This document shows, one piece after another, positions 25,677 to 34,831 of a stretch of 64,000 bases of DNA. The notes below the pieces were generated by a model that saw only the letters and a program-made list of their open reading frames with translations, was not told the origin of the DNA and ran no database searches. Location: assembly GCF_004363075.1 (NCBI RefSeq), contig NZ_SNYN01000006.1, positions 62,001 to 126,000 on the forward strand. The letters run 5' to 3'. Made by a program: the position numbers and the translations under genes. Positions within the stretch are counted from its first letter, which is position 1, and every line of letters begins with the position of its first letter. This DNA comes from Actinorugispora endophytica. Its GTDB lineage: Bacteria; Actinomycetota; Actinomycetes; Streptosporangiales; Streptosporangiaceae.

Positions 25677-27512
25677 ATGGCCTTTCCGCAGGCTCCCCCC
25701 GCCCGGCGCTCCCCCCGCGGGGCGGCCCTTCCGGTGGCGACGGCACTGGTCCTGGCCGCCGCGGCGCTGTCCCCGCTCCCCCCGGCCGCCGCGGCCGGCA
25801 CCGGCGGCACCGGCGACACCCTCACCATCGCCATGTCCCAGCCGATCGACTCCTTCAACCCCTTCACCGCCCAGCTGGCCAGCAGCACCGCCGTGCTACG
25901 GCTCGTCTACCCCACCCTCACCGTGCCCGCGGCCGAGGACAACACGCCCACCGGCGAGCTCGCCGAGTCCTGGCGGACCTCCGACGACGGACTCACCTGG
26001 ACGTTCACCATCCGCGAGGGCCTGACCTGGAGCGACGGCGAGGCGCTGGACGCCGAGGACGCCGCCTGGACCTTCACCACGATGATGGAGGACCCGGGGG
26101 CGGCCACCGCCAACGGCAACTTCGTCGCCAACTTCGAGTCGGTGCGCGCGCCCGACCCCGGAACGCTCGTCATCGAGCTGTCGAAGCCCCAGGCCACCAT
26201 GCTCGCCCTGGACGTGCCGATCGTGCCCGAGCACGTCTGGTCCGAGGTCGGGGACATCGCCGCCTTCGACAACGACCGGGACCTCCCCGTCGTGGGAGCG
26301 GGCCCCTTCACCCTGGCCGCCTACGAGCCGAACCAGTCCGTCACCCTGGACGCCGACGAGGACTTCTGGCGCGGCGCGCCCGGCTTCGACCACCTGGTCC
26401 TGCGCTACTTCACCGACCAGGACGCGATGGTCGAGGCGCTGCGCGGCGGCGAGGTGTCGTTCGTGCACAACCTCACCCCCGCGCAGGCCGAGTCCCTGGA
26501 GGGCGAGCCCGGCATCACCGTCAACGCCGCCGACGGCAAGCGCTTCACCGGCTTCACCGTCAACCCGGGCGCCCGGACCAGGGACGGCGAGGAGTTCGGC
26601 GACGGCCACCCGGCGCTGCGCGACCGGACCGTGCGCCAGGCCGTCATGCTGGCCATCGACAAGGAGGCGCTGGTCGAACGGGTCTACGGCGGCTACGCCA
26701 CGGTCGCCGAGGGGTACATCCCGGCCCGCTACGAGGACTACCACTGGCGGCCCGCCGACGGCGAGCGCCTCGGCCACGACCCCGAGCGGGCCCGGGAGAT
26801 GCTGGACGAGGCCGGGTACGAGGAGGGCGCGGACGGCGTGCGCGTCTCACCCGACGGGGACCCGCTGCGCTTCCGGATGGCCGTGCACAACGACCGCCCC
26901 GACTACGTGCAGACCGGCCGGTCCATGGAGGAGTGGCTGGCCGAGGTCGGCATCGCGGTCGAGGGCGACTACATCGACTCCGGCCAGATCGGCGACAGGC
27001 TCAACGCGGGCGAGTACGACCTGATCTTCACCGGCTGGACCGTGAACCCCGACCCCGACTACGTGCTGGGCATCCACACCTGCGACGCGCTCCCCGAGGA
27101 ACCCGGCAGCATGCGCGGCGACGCCTACTTCTGCGACGAGGAGTACGACGAGTACTACGCGGCCCAGCTCGCCGAGTACGACCCGGCCGCGCGCGCCGAC
27201 ATCGTCGCGGACATGCAGCGCCTCCTCTACACCGAGGCCGTGGTGAACGTCCTGGTCTACGCCGACATGCTCGAGGCGTACCGTTCCGACCAGATCTCCG
27301 ACATCCGGACCCAGCCCGCGCGGGGCGGCAACCTGTGGGCCCAGGACGGCTACTGGAGCTGGTGGTCGGCCCGGCCCCGGGAGGCCGAGACGGAGGGCGG
27401 CGGGCTCTCCCCGGCGGTGGCCGTCGGAGCGGTCGCCGCCGTCGTGCTGGTCGGCGGCCTGGTGCTGCTCCTGGTGCTGCGCCGCCGGGGGACCGAGGAC
27501 GAGCGGGAGTGA
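25677..27512 (+). CDS. Peptide ABC transporter substrate-binding protein with C-terminal membrane anchor
   Basis: This family 5 (DppA/OppA-type) solute-binding protein captures peptides outside the cell. There is a Sec signal peptide (ALPVATALVLAAAALSPLPP, cleavage after AAAA), then TLTIAMSQPIDSFNPF and the family block LAESWRTSDDGLTWTFTIRE. No lipobox cysteine is present. Instead the C-terminus has a hydrophobic helix (AVAVGAVAAVVLVGGLVLLL) followed by RRRGTEDERE, so the protein is likely tethered at its C-terminus. ATG 25677 gives 611 residues. GTG 25626 with GGAGG upstream would add 17. It is the first gene of the transporter operon; the gap to the permease is 4 bp. Confidence 0.9.
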   Translation: MAFPQAPPARRSPRGAALPVATALVLAAAALSPLPPAAAAGTGGTGDTLTIAMSQPIDSFNPFTAQLASSTAVLRLVYPTLTVPAAEDNTPTGELAESWRTSDDGLTWTFTIREGLTWSDGEALDAEDAAWTFTTMMEDPGAATANGNFVANFESVRAPDPGTLVIELSKPQATMLALDVPIVPEHVWSEVGDIAAFDNDRDLPVVGAGPFTLAAYEPNQSVTLDADEDFWRGAPGFDHLVLRYFTDQDAMVEALRGGEVSFVHNLTPAQAESLEGEPGITVNAADGKRFTGFTVNPGARTRDGEEFGDGHPALRDRTVRQAVMLAIDKEALVERVYGGYATVAEGYIPARYEDYHWRPADGERLGHDPERAREMLDEAGYEEGADGVRVSPDGDPLRFRMAVHNDRPDYVQTGRSMEEWLAEVGIAVEGDYIDSGQIGDRLNAGEYDLIFTGWTVNPDPDYVLGIHTCDALPEEPGSMRGDAYFCDEEYDEYYAAQLAEYDPAARADIVADMQRLLYTEAVVNVLVYADMLEAYRSDQISDIRTQPARGGNLWAQDGYWSWWSARPREAETEGGGLSPAVAVGAVAAVVLVGGLVLLLVLRRRGTEDERE

Positions 27513-27516
27513 GCCG

Positions 27517-28530
27517 GTGAGCGCGCCCTCCGCCGCCCCGGCCGCCCCGGACCGGGGCCGGGGCTCCCCGCGCCGGATCGCGGTCTACCTGGCCGGGCGG
27601 CTGCTGGGCGCGGCCGCGTCGATGGCGGCGGTGACGGTCACCGCGTTCTTCCTGTTCCGGGTCCTGCCCGGCGACCCGGTGCGGACCATGACGCAGGGGC
27701 GCGCGGTCACCGAGGCCCAGCTCGACGAGCTGCGTCGCCAGTACGGCCTGGACAAGCCGCTGGGGGAGCAGTTCCTCGACTACTGCTCGGGCCTGCTGCG
27801 CCTGGACCTGGGCGTCTCCTACCAGTACCGGGCCCCGGTCACCGAGCTGATCGCCGAGCGGCTGTGGCCCACCGTCCTGCTGGCGGGCACCGGCACCCTG
27901 CTGGCCGCCGTCCTCGGGCTGTGGCTGGGCACCCGCGCGGCCTGGCGGCGCGGGCGCGTGGTCGACCAGGTCAACACGGGGCTGGCGCTGACCCTGTGGT
28001 CGGTGCCGACCTTCTGGCTGGGCCTGCTCCTGATCGTGGTGTTCGCCGGGACGGGCGGGTTCCCCACCGGGGGGATGGCCACGCCGGGCGTGCGGGGACC
28101 GGCCGCGGCCCTGGACGTCGCGCACCACATGGTGCTGCCCGTGGCCACGATGGTAGCGGTCGTCTACGCCCAGTACCTGATGATCATGCGCTCCTCGCTG
28201 CTGACCGAGATGGGATCGGACTACCTGGTGACGGCCCGGGCCAAGGGGCTGCGCGACGCCCTGGTGCTGCGCCGCCACGCCGTGCCCAACGCGCTGCTGC
28301 CCACCGTCACGCTGGTCTTCCTCAACCTCGGCCAGGTGGTGGCCGGGGCGATCCTGGTGGAGACGGTGTTCTCCTGGCCCGGCCTGGGACAGCTGTTCTA
28401 CCAGGGGCTGCGCCTGCCCGACCTGCCGCTGGTGCAGGGCCTGTTCGTCTTCTTCTCCGCCGGGGTGATCCTCATGAACCTGCTCGCGGACCTCGTCTAC
28501 CCGCTGCTGGACCCCCGGGTGCGCGTATGA
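27517..28530 (+). CDS. dppB: Peptide ABC transporter permease (DppB type)
   Basis: The 337-residue integral membrane protein has six spans. The cytoplasmic EAA loop that contacts the ATPase reads YLVTARAKGLRDALVLRRHAVPNALLP. The N-terminal RVLPGDPVRTM and LDELRRQYGLDKPL are typical of the first permease of di/oligopeptide importers. Its stop overlaps the start of the second permease (ATGA). It forms the channel with the next gene product. Nickel importers of the same family are a less likely alternative. Confidence 0.92.
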   Translation: MSAPSAAPAAPDRGRGSPRRIAVYLAGRLLGAAASMAAVTVTAFFLFRVLPGDPVRTMTQGRAVTEAQLDELRRQYGLDKPLGEQFLDYCSGLLRLDLGVSYQYRAPVTELIAERLWPTVLLAGTGTLLAAVLGLWLGTRAAWRRGRVVDQVNTGLALTLWSVPTFWLGLLLIVVFAGTGGFPTGGMATPGVRGPAAALDVAHHMVLPVATMVAVVYAQYLMIMRSSLLTEMGSDYLVTARAKGLRDALVLRRHAVPNALLPTVTLVFLNLGQVVAGAILVETVFSWPGLGQLFYQGLRLPDLPLVQGLFVFFSAGVILMNLLADLVYPLLDPRVRV

Positions 28531-29434
28531 GCGGGACCCCCGCGCGGCCCTCGCCCCGCGCGCTCGCCCGGCAGCGCCGCCGCCTGGCCCTGTCCGGGTT
28601 CTGGCGCCGCTACCGGCGCCACCGGGCCGGGCTGCTCGGCCTGGCGGGGCTGGTGCTGTTCGTCCTGCTGGCGCTGGCCGCGCCGCTGCTGGTCGCCCCC
28701 GGGGACCTGAGCGTGACCCGCGCCCCCCACGACGCCTACCAGCCGCCCGCCCCGGCACACCCGCTGGGCACCGACAACTTCGGCCGCTCGCTGCTGGACC
28801 TGGTCGTGTGGGGTTCACGCGTATCGCTGACGGTGGGCTTCCTGGCCACCCTGGTCTCGGTGGGGCTCGGCACGCTCGTGGGGATCACCGCCGGGCACTA
28901 CCGGGGGGTGGCCGGGGCCGTCCTGATGCGCGTCACCGACTGGTTCCTGGTGCTGCCCACCCTGGTGCTGGCGGTCGCGCTGGCCACGGTGCTGAGCCGC
29001 AGCACGCTCACCATCGTCATCGCCATCGGCATCACCGCGTGGCCGACCACCGCCCGCCTGGTGCGCGCCCAGACCCTCGCGGTGGAGGCGCGCCCCTACA
29101 TCGAGCGGTCCCGGGCCCTGGGCGGCGGGCACACCCACATCATGCTCCGGCACGTGCTGCCCAACGTGCTGCCGCTGGTGCTGGCCCAGACCACGCTGCT
29201 GGTGGCGAGCTCGATCATCGCCGAGTCCACCCTGGCGTTCCTCGGCCTGGGCGACCCCGGCACCGTCTCCTGGGGCGGCACCCTGCAGGACGCCCGCCGG
29301 GCCGGGGCGGTCAGCTCCGGGGTGTGGTGGTACCTGCTGCCGCCGGGGGCGGCGATCGCGCTGGTGGCGCTCTCCTTCACGTTGTGCGGCCGCGCCGTCG
29401 AGGGCGCGCTCGACCCGAGGTCGAGGGAGGGCCG

Positions 29435-29438
<4 letters not shown>
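28527..29438 (+). CDS. dppC: Peptide ABC transporter permease (DppC type)
   Basis: The 303-residue permease shows the OppC_N leader (FWRRYRRHRAGLLGLAGLVL), the periplasmic HPLGTDNFGRSLLDLVVWGSR motif and an EAA loop around YIERSRALGGGHTHIMLRHVLPNVLP. It starts inside the dppB stop and ends inside the dppD start (GTGA), so the operon is translationally coupled. Confidence 0.93.
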
Positions 29439-30408
<970 letters not shown>

Positions 30409-30412
<4 letters not shown>

Positions 30413-31458
30413 CGACGCGGACCGGATCCGCGGTGGACGGCCCGGCGGCCACCGCCCCGGCGGTGCTGGCCGCCCGGGGGGTGAGCGTGCGCTTCGCGGC
30501 CCGGGGCGGCGGAGGGGTGGTGCGCGCCGTGGACGACGTGGACCTGCGGGTGGGCCCCGGTGAGATCGTGGCGCTGGTGGGCGAGTCCGGCTGCGGCAAG
30601 TCCACCCTCGCGCGCACCCTGCTCGGCCTGGAGCGCCCGAGCGGGGGATCGGTGCTGTTCAAGGGGGAGCCGCTGGGGTACCGGGCGCGCGAGCTCAAGG
30701 CGTACCGGCGCCGCGTCCAGCTGGTGCCGCAGGACCCCGGAGGCTCGCTCGACCCCCGCCACAGCGTGTACGAGGCGGTGGCCGAGGGGCTGCGCGTCCA
30801 CCACGGGACGCTGCCCGACGAGGCCGTCAGGGTGGAGCGGGCCCTGTCCCGGGCGGGACTGCGCCCGCCGGAGCGGTTCTTCCTGCGCTACCCGCACGAG
30901 CTGTCCGGCGGGCAGCGCCAGCGCGTCGTCATCGCCGGGGCCCTGGTGCTGGAACCGGAGGCGGTCGTCGCGGACGAGCCGGTGGCCTCGCTGGACGCCT
31001 CGGTGCGCGGCGAGATCCTGGCGCTGCTGTTGCGCCTGCGCGCCGAACTGGGCCTGTCCGCGCTGGTCGTCACGCACGACCTCGGGCTGGCCTGGAACAT
31101 CGCCGACCGGGTCGCGGTGATGTACCTGGGCCGCGTCGTCGAGGCGGGACCGGTCGAGGAGGTCCTGACCGCGCCCCGGCACCCCTACACCCGGGCTCTG
31201 CTGTCGGTCCTGCCCGACGCCTCCGCCGCGACCCCGACGATCCTCACCGGGGAGCCCCCCGACCCCGCGCGCGTCCCGCCGGGCTGCCGCTTCCACCCGC
31301 GCTGCCCGGTCCTGGCCTCGGGCGCGGCCGCCGAGGCCGGCGTGGCCCACCGCTGCGGCGCGGAGGACCCGGGCCCTCTTCCGGAGGCCCCGGGCCACGG
31401 AGCGGCGTGCCACTACGCCGCGGTGACGGCCGAACGGCCGGAGGCGGGGAACCGCTGA
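30409..31458 (+). CDS. dppF: Peptide ABC transporter ATP-binding protein (DppF type)
   Basis: The second ATPase has 349 residues with GESGCGKSTLARTLLGL, LSGGQRQRVVIAGALVLEPE and VVADEPVASLD, and the family C-terminal motif PPGCRFHPRCPVL. The GTG start overlaps the dppD stop. It is the last gene of the five-gene operon. No terminator hairpin is obvious in the 38 bp before the next promoter. Confidence 0.93.
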
Positions 31459-31496
31459 GGGCGGCCGGGGGCGGGCTCCGGCGGTTCGCTGTCTCG

Positions 31497-31554
31497 TTGA
31501 CACGGGCCTGCGCGTGACGCATATTGGTCATGTGTCCAAGGCGAATGACCAATA
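31497..31554 (+). promoter_or_regulatory. Promoter and operator of the TetR / FAD-monooxygenase pair
   Basis: TTGACA (31497-31502) and CATATT (31520-31525) are separated by 17 bp, a good sigma-70-like promoter. A perfect inverted repeat, TATTGGTCAT (31522-31531) and ATGACCAATA (31545-31554), overlaps the -10 and start region. A TetR dimer bound there would block transcription. The next start codon is 14 bp downstream of the operator. Confidence 0.82.
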
Positions 31555-31567
31555 ACCGGGAGCGGAG

Positions 31568-32167
31568 ATGTCCGCGCAGAGCGCGAGTGAGAAGGGACGG
31601 CAGACCAGGCGGCGACTGGTCGAGGCGGCCGTCGAGTTGATCCCCGAGGTCGGGTGGGGGGCGGTGACCACGCGGCTGGTCGCGGAGCGGGCCGGGGTGC
31701 GGCCGGGACTGGTGCACTACCACTTCGACTCGGTGTCCGACCTGCTGGGCACCGCCGCCGTCGAGTTCGCCGAGGCCGCGCTGGCCGCGCCGATGCGGTC
31801 GTTGCGAGCGGCGCCCGACCCCGCCGCCGGGGTGGCCCGGCTGATGGAGGCACTGGAGGTCTACAGCGGACACGACCCCGGATCGCTGCTGATCACCGAG
31901 GCGTACCTCGCGGCCACCCGCGACGCGGCCCTGCGCACCGCCCTCGCCGACATGCTGGACCGCTTCCGTGCCGACGCCGCCCGGTGGCTGGACGGGCACG
32001 GAGTCCCCGACGCCGAGGCGTGCGCCGTGCTGCTGTGCGCCCTCGTCGACGGGATCGTCCTGCACCGCGGGCTGGCCGGGACGCCCGGTGTCCAGGACCT
32101 CATGGGGCCGCTGTCCAGGCTCGTGGCCGCGCCCGCGGCCGGTGACGACGGAAGGAACCCCGAATGA
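31568..32167 (+). CDS. TetR-family repressor, autoregulated with a flavin monooxygenase
   Basis: The 199-residue protein has an N-terminal TetR helix-turn-helix ([20 protein letters not shown], about residues 35-54). The C-terminal ligand domain is divergent. It is the first gene of a two-gene operon behind a promoter-overlapping 10-bp inverted repeat. The stop overlaps the start of the monooxygenase (ATGA). The natural reading is that the repressor senses the compound the oxygenase modifies. Confidence 0.88.
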   Translation: MSAQSASEKGRQTRRRLVEAAVELIPEVGWGAVTTRLVAERAGVRPGLVHYHFDSVSDLLGTAAVEFAEAALAAPMRSLRAAPDPAAGVARLMEALEVYSGHDPGSLLITEAYLAATRDAALRTALADMLDRFRADAARWLDGHGVPDAEACAVLLCALVDGIVLHRGLAGTPGVQDLMGPLSRLVAAPAAGDDGRNPE

Positions 32168-33354
32168 AGGCCGTGATCTGCGGGGCCGGTATCGCAGGGC
32201 TCGCACTGGCGTGGTGGCTGGAGCGGGCCGGGTGGGAGGTGCTCGTCGTGGAGCGCGCCCCCGAACGGCGCGGCGCGGGCTACATGATCGACTTCTTCGG
32301 TCCCGGCTACGACGCCGTCGAGAGGATGGGCCTGCTGCCCCGGGTGCGCGAACGGGCCCGGGACGTGGCCGGGCTGCGCTACCGCGACGGCGGGGGGCGG
32401 GTGACCGGCAGGCTGCCCTACGCGGCGTTCCAGCGGCTCCAGGACGGCCGGGTGCTGACGATGATGCGCGGCGACCTGGAGGACGTCCTGTTCGAGGCGC
32501 TGGGTCCCCGAGTCGAGATCCGCCACGCCACCAGCGTCGAAGCCGTGGCCGAGGCCGCCGGCCACGTGGCGGTCACCCTCACCTCCGGCGCGGTGGAGCG
32601 CGCCGACCTGCTCGTGGGAGCCGACGGCGTCCACTCCCGGGTCCGCGCGCTCGTGTTCGGCCGGGAGGAGCGCTTCCTGCGCTACCTGGGCTACCACACC
32701 GCCGCCTACCTGTTCACCGACCCGGAGGTGGCCGGGTGCCTGGGCGAGCGGACGGAGATGGAGATGCTGGAGGTCCCCGGCGCGCAGGCCGGGGTCTACC
32801 GCCTCGGAGGCGACGTGTGCGCGACCGTGTTCGCGCACCGCTCCCCCGCCGGGTCCGTCCCGGAGGACGCGCGGGAGCGGCTGCTGGAGGTCTACGGGGG
32901 CCTGGGGTGGCTGCTCCCCGACGTCCTCGCGCACTGCCCGCCGTCGCCGCGGCTGTACTACGACGAGGTGGCCCAGATCGAGATGGAGTCCTGGACGCGG
33001 CCCCGCGTGGCCCTGCTCGGGGACGCCTGCCAGGCGGTCTCGCTGCTCGCCGGGCAGGGCGCGTCGATGGCGGTCGCGGCCGCCTGCGTGCTCGCCGAGG
33101 AGCTGGCGCGCGACGGAGACCCCGTGGCCGCCCCGCTCCGCTACGAGGCCAGGGTCGCGCCGGCCGTCAGGCGCAAACAGCGGGCGGGGCGGCGCGCCGC
33201 GGACTGGTTCGTGCCCGCCACCCGGGGGCGGCTGCGGCTGCGGAGCGCGCTCCTGCGGATGGCCGCCGTGCCCAGCCTGACCTGGGTGCTCAAACCGGTC
33301 CTGACCACCCCGGCGGACCGCCTCAGCGGCCTGGACCCCCGCCTTTCCCGGTGA
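32164..33354 (+). CDS. FAD-dependent monooxygenase (aromatic hydroxylase / TetX-like fold)
   Basis: The 396-residue group A flavoprotein monooxygenase has the FAD-binding motif VICGAGIAGLALAWWLERAG, the DG motif LLVGADGVHSRVR and the GD motif PRVALLGDACQAVSLLAGQG. Members hydroxylate aromatic compounds or inactivate tetracycline- and rifamycin-like drugs. The self-controlled TetR partner suggests a xenobiotic or antibiotic substrate, which is inference. The C-terminal 80 residues are basic and poorly conserved. Confidence 0.88.
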   Translation: MKAVICGAGIAGLALAWWLERAGWEVLVVERAPERRGAGYMIDFFGPGYDAVERMGLLPRVRERARDVAGLRYRDGGGRVTGRLPYAAFQRLQDGRVLTMMRGDLEDVLFEALGPRVEIRHATSVEAVAEAAGHVAVTLTSGAVERADLLVGADGVHSRVRALVFGREERFLRYLGYHTAAYLFTDPEVAGCLGERTEMEMLEVPGAQAGVYRLGGDVCATVFAHRSPAGSVPEDARERLLEVYGGLGWLLPDVLAHCPPSPRLYYDEVAQIEMESWTRPRVALLGDACQAVSLLAGQGASMAVAAACVLAEELARDGDPVAAPLRYEARVAPAVRRKQRAGRRAADWFVPATRGRLRLRSALLRMAAVPSLTWVLKPVLTTPADRLSGLDPRLSR

Positions 33355-33359
33355 CCGCG

Positions 33360-33734
33360 TCAGTTCACCGGCAGACCGAGTTCGCGCAGTTCGCGACGCT
33401 CGCGGACGTCCCTCATCAGCTCGGTCACGGTGCGCCCGTAGGCCGCGCCGTCGGGGGGCAGGGCCTTCTCGGCCTGGAAGGCCCGGAGCGCCTCGATCCG
33501 CGCCGGGGGCAGCGCCGCGGCGTCGAGGCGGCCCAGCTCGACCAGCATGCCGCGGACCTCGTCGGGGTCCGCCTCGGGCAGGACCAGCTCGGCCGCGAAG
33601 ACCGCGCCCAGGACCCCGCCGGCGAAGGACAGCAGGTCGCGCAGCCGGCGCCTGGTGATCGGGGCGGTCCACGGGATCGTCCGCCGGACGTCCACGAAGG
33701 TGTTGTGGCTCCCCGTATGGATCGTTGCCATCAT
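33360..33734 (-). CDS. Conserved small protein, function unknown
   Basis: The 124-residue soluble protein has an N-terminal basic strand (RRTIPWTAPITRRRLRDLL), a short hydrophobic stretch (FAGGVLGAVFAAELVL) and a charged C-terminus (VTELMRDVRERRELRELGL). GGGAGGG precedes the ATG at 33734. It is convergent with the monooxygenase gene. I do not recognise the family. Confidence 0.65.
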   Translation of the reverse strand: MMATIHTGSHNTFVDVRRTIPWTAPITRRRLRDLLSFAGGVLGAVFAAELVLPEADPDEVRGMLVELGRLDAAALPPARIEALRAFQAEKALPPDGAAYGRTVTELMRDVRERRELRELGLPVN

Positions 33735-33892
33735 GTGCCGCCCTCCCCCTTGACGGTGCTGCTCTCCTTCTAGTATCGCGTGTCGCGGTGGGAAAAGCCT
33801 CGGTCCGAGGTCGGAATTCGGTGGGAGCGAAAGTCGGGGGCGCGCCGCCCCCGACCGGTACGAAAGACGGGTCGCCGCGTCGCGCGGAGGGG

Positions 33893-34831
33893 TCAGACCA
33901 GAGCGGGCAGGTCCAGGGTGAGGACGGCCGCGTCGGCGTCGAGGACGGCCGGGACGCCCAGGGGGACGGTGAGCTGCGTCGGGCGGTGCCCGAAGCCGAA
34001 CTCCCACACCACCGGCACCCCCAGCGGCGCGAGCCGCTCCAGCATCAGGGCGCGGATGACGTCGGGACCCGGGGTGCAGTCCTGCCAGGAGCCCAGCACG
34101 ATCCCCGCGACCCCGTCCAGCCAGCCGGTGCGCAGCAGCTGCCCCAGCATGCGGTCGATCCGGGCGACGTCCTCGGCGACGTCCTCCAGCAGCAGGATGC
34201 CGCCCGCCCCCGACAGGCGGCTGTGCGGGGTGGCCAGGCCGTCGCTGAGCAGGCTCAGGTTGCCGCCGAAGGTGACACCCCGCGCCAGGCCCGGGAGCAG
34301 GGTGCGGGCCGTCGGAGAGGACAGCCTCGTCCGGGTCTCGGGCTCGAACAGGGTGGCCCGCAGCTCCCGGGCGGTGAACGCCTGGTCCACGAACTCGGTG
34401 GAGGCGACCACCGGGCCGTGCAGCGTCGCCACGCCCAGCTCGATGGCGAACGCCTCGTGCAGCGCCGTGACGTCGCTGTACCCCACGAACGCCTTGGGCG
34501 GGACCCGGCGCATCGCCGCGTAGTCCAGCAGGTCCACCACCTGGTGCGCGCCGTTGCCGCCGCGCGCGCACAGGACCGCGGCCGTTCCGGGGTCCAGCCA
34601 CGCCTCCTGCAGGTCCGCGGCCCGGTCCGCGGCGGAACCGGCCAGGTAGGGCAGCCGGGGGTGGCGGTCCAGGACGTGCCTGCCGAGCACCGGCTCCAGC
34701 CCCCAGCCGCGCACGATCGCGCAGGCCCGCTCCAACCGGTCGGGCGGCACCGGACTGCACGGGGAGACCACCGACACCCGCGTCCCCGGTCGCAGCCGGT
34801 GCGGGCGCCGCAGCGCCCGCACCGGGGTCAC
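33893..34831 (-). CDS. ldcA: LD-carboxypeptidase, peptidase family S66
   Basis: The 312-residue protein cleaves the terminal D-alanine from murein tetrapeptides in its family role. The catalytic Ser lies in KAFVGYSDVTALH, with the oxyanion region CARGGNGAHQVVDLLDY; Glu and His are expected in the C-terminal half, with a His in VWEFGFGHRPTQ. Its GTG start overlaps the stop of the S9 peptidase gene. Together with the M55 and M20 genes it suggests use of cell-wall peptides. Confidence 0.87.
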   Translation of the reverse strand: MTPVRALRRPHRLRPGTRVSVVSPCSPVPPDRLERACAIVRGWGLEPVLGRHVLDRHPRLPYLAGSAADRAADLQEAWLDPGTAAVLCARGGNGAHQVVDLLDYAAMRRVPPKAFVGYSDVTALHEAFAIELGVATLHGPVVASTEFVDQAFTARELRATLFEPETRTRLSSPTARTLLPGLARGVTFGGNLSLLSDGLATPHSRLSGAGGILLLEDVAEDVARIDRMLGQLLRTGWLDGVAGIVLGSWQDCTPGPDVIRALMLERLAPLGVPVVWEFGFGHRPTQLTVPLGVPAVLDADAAVLTLDLPALV

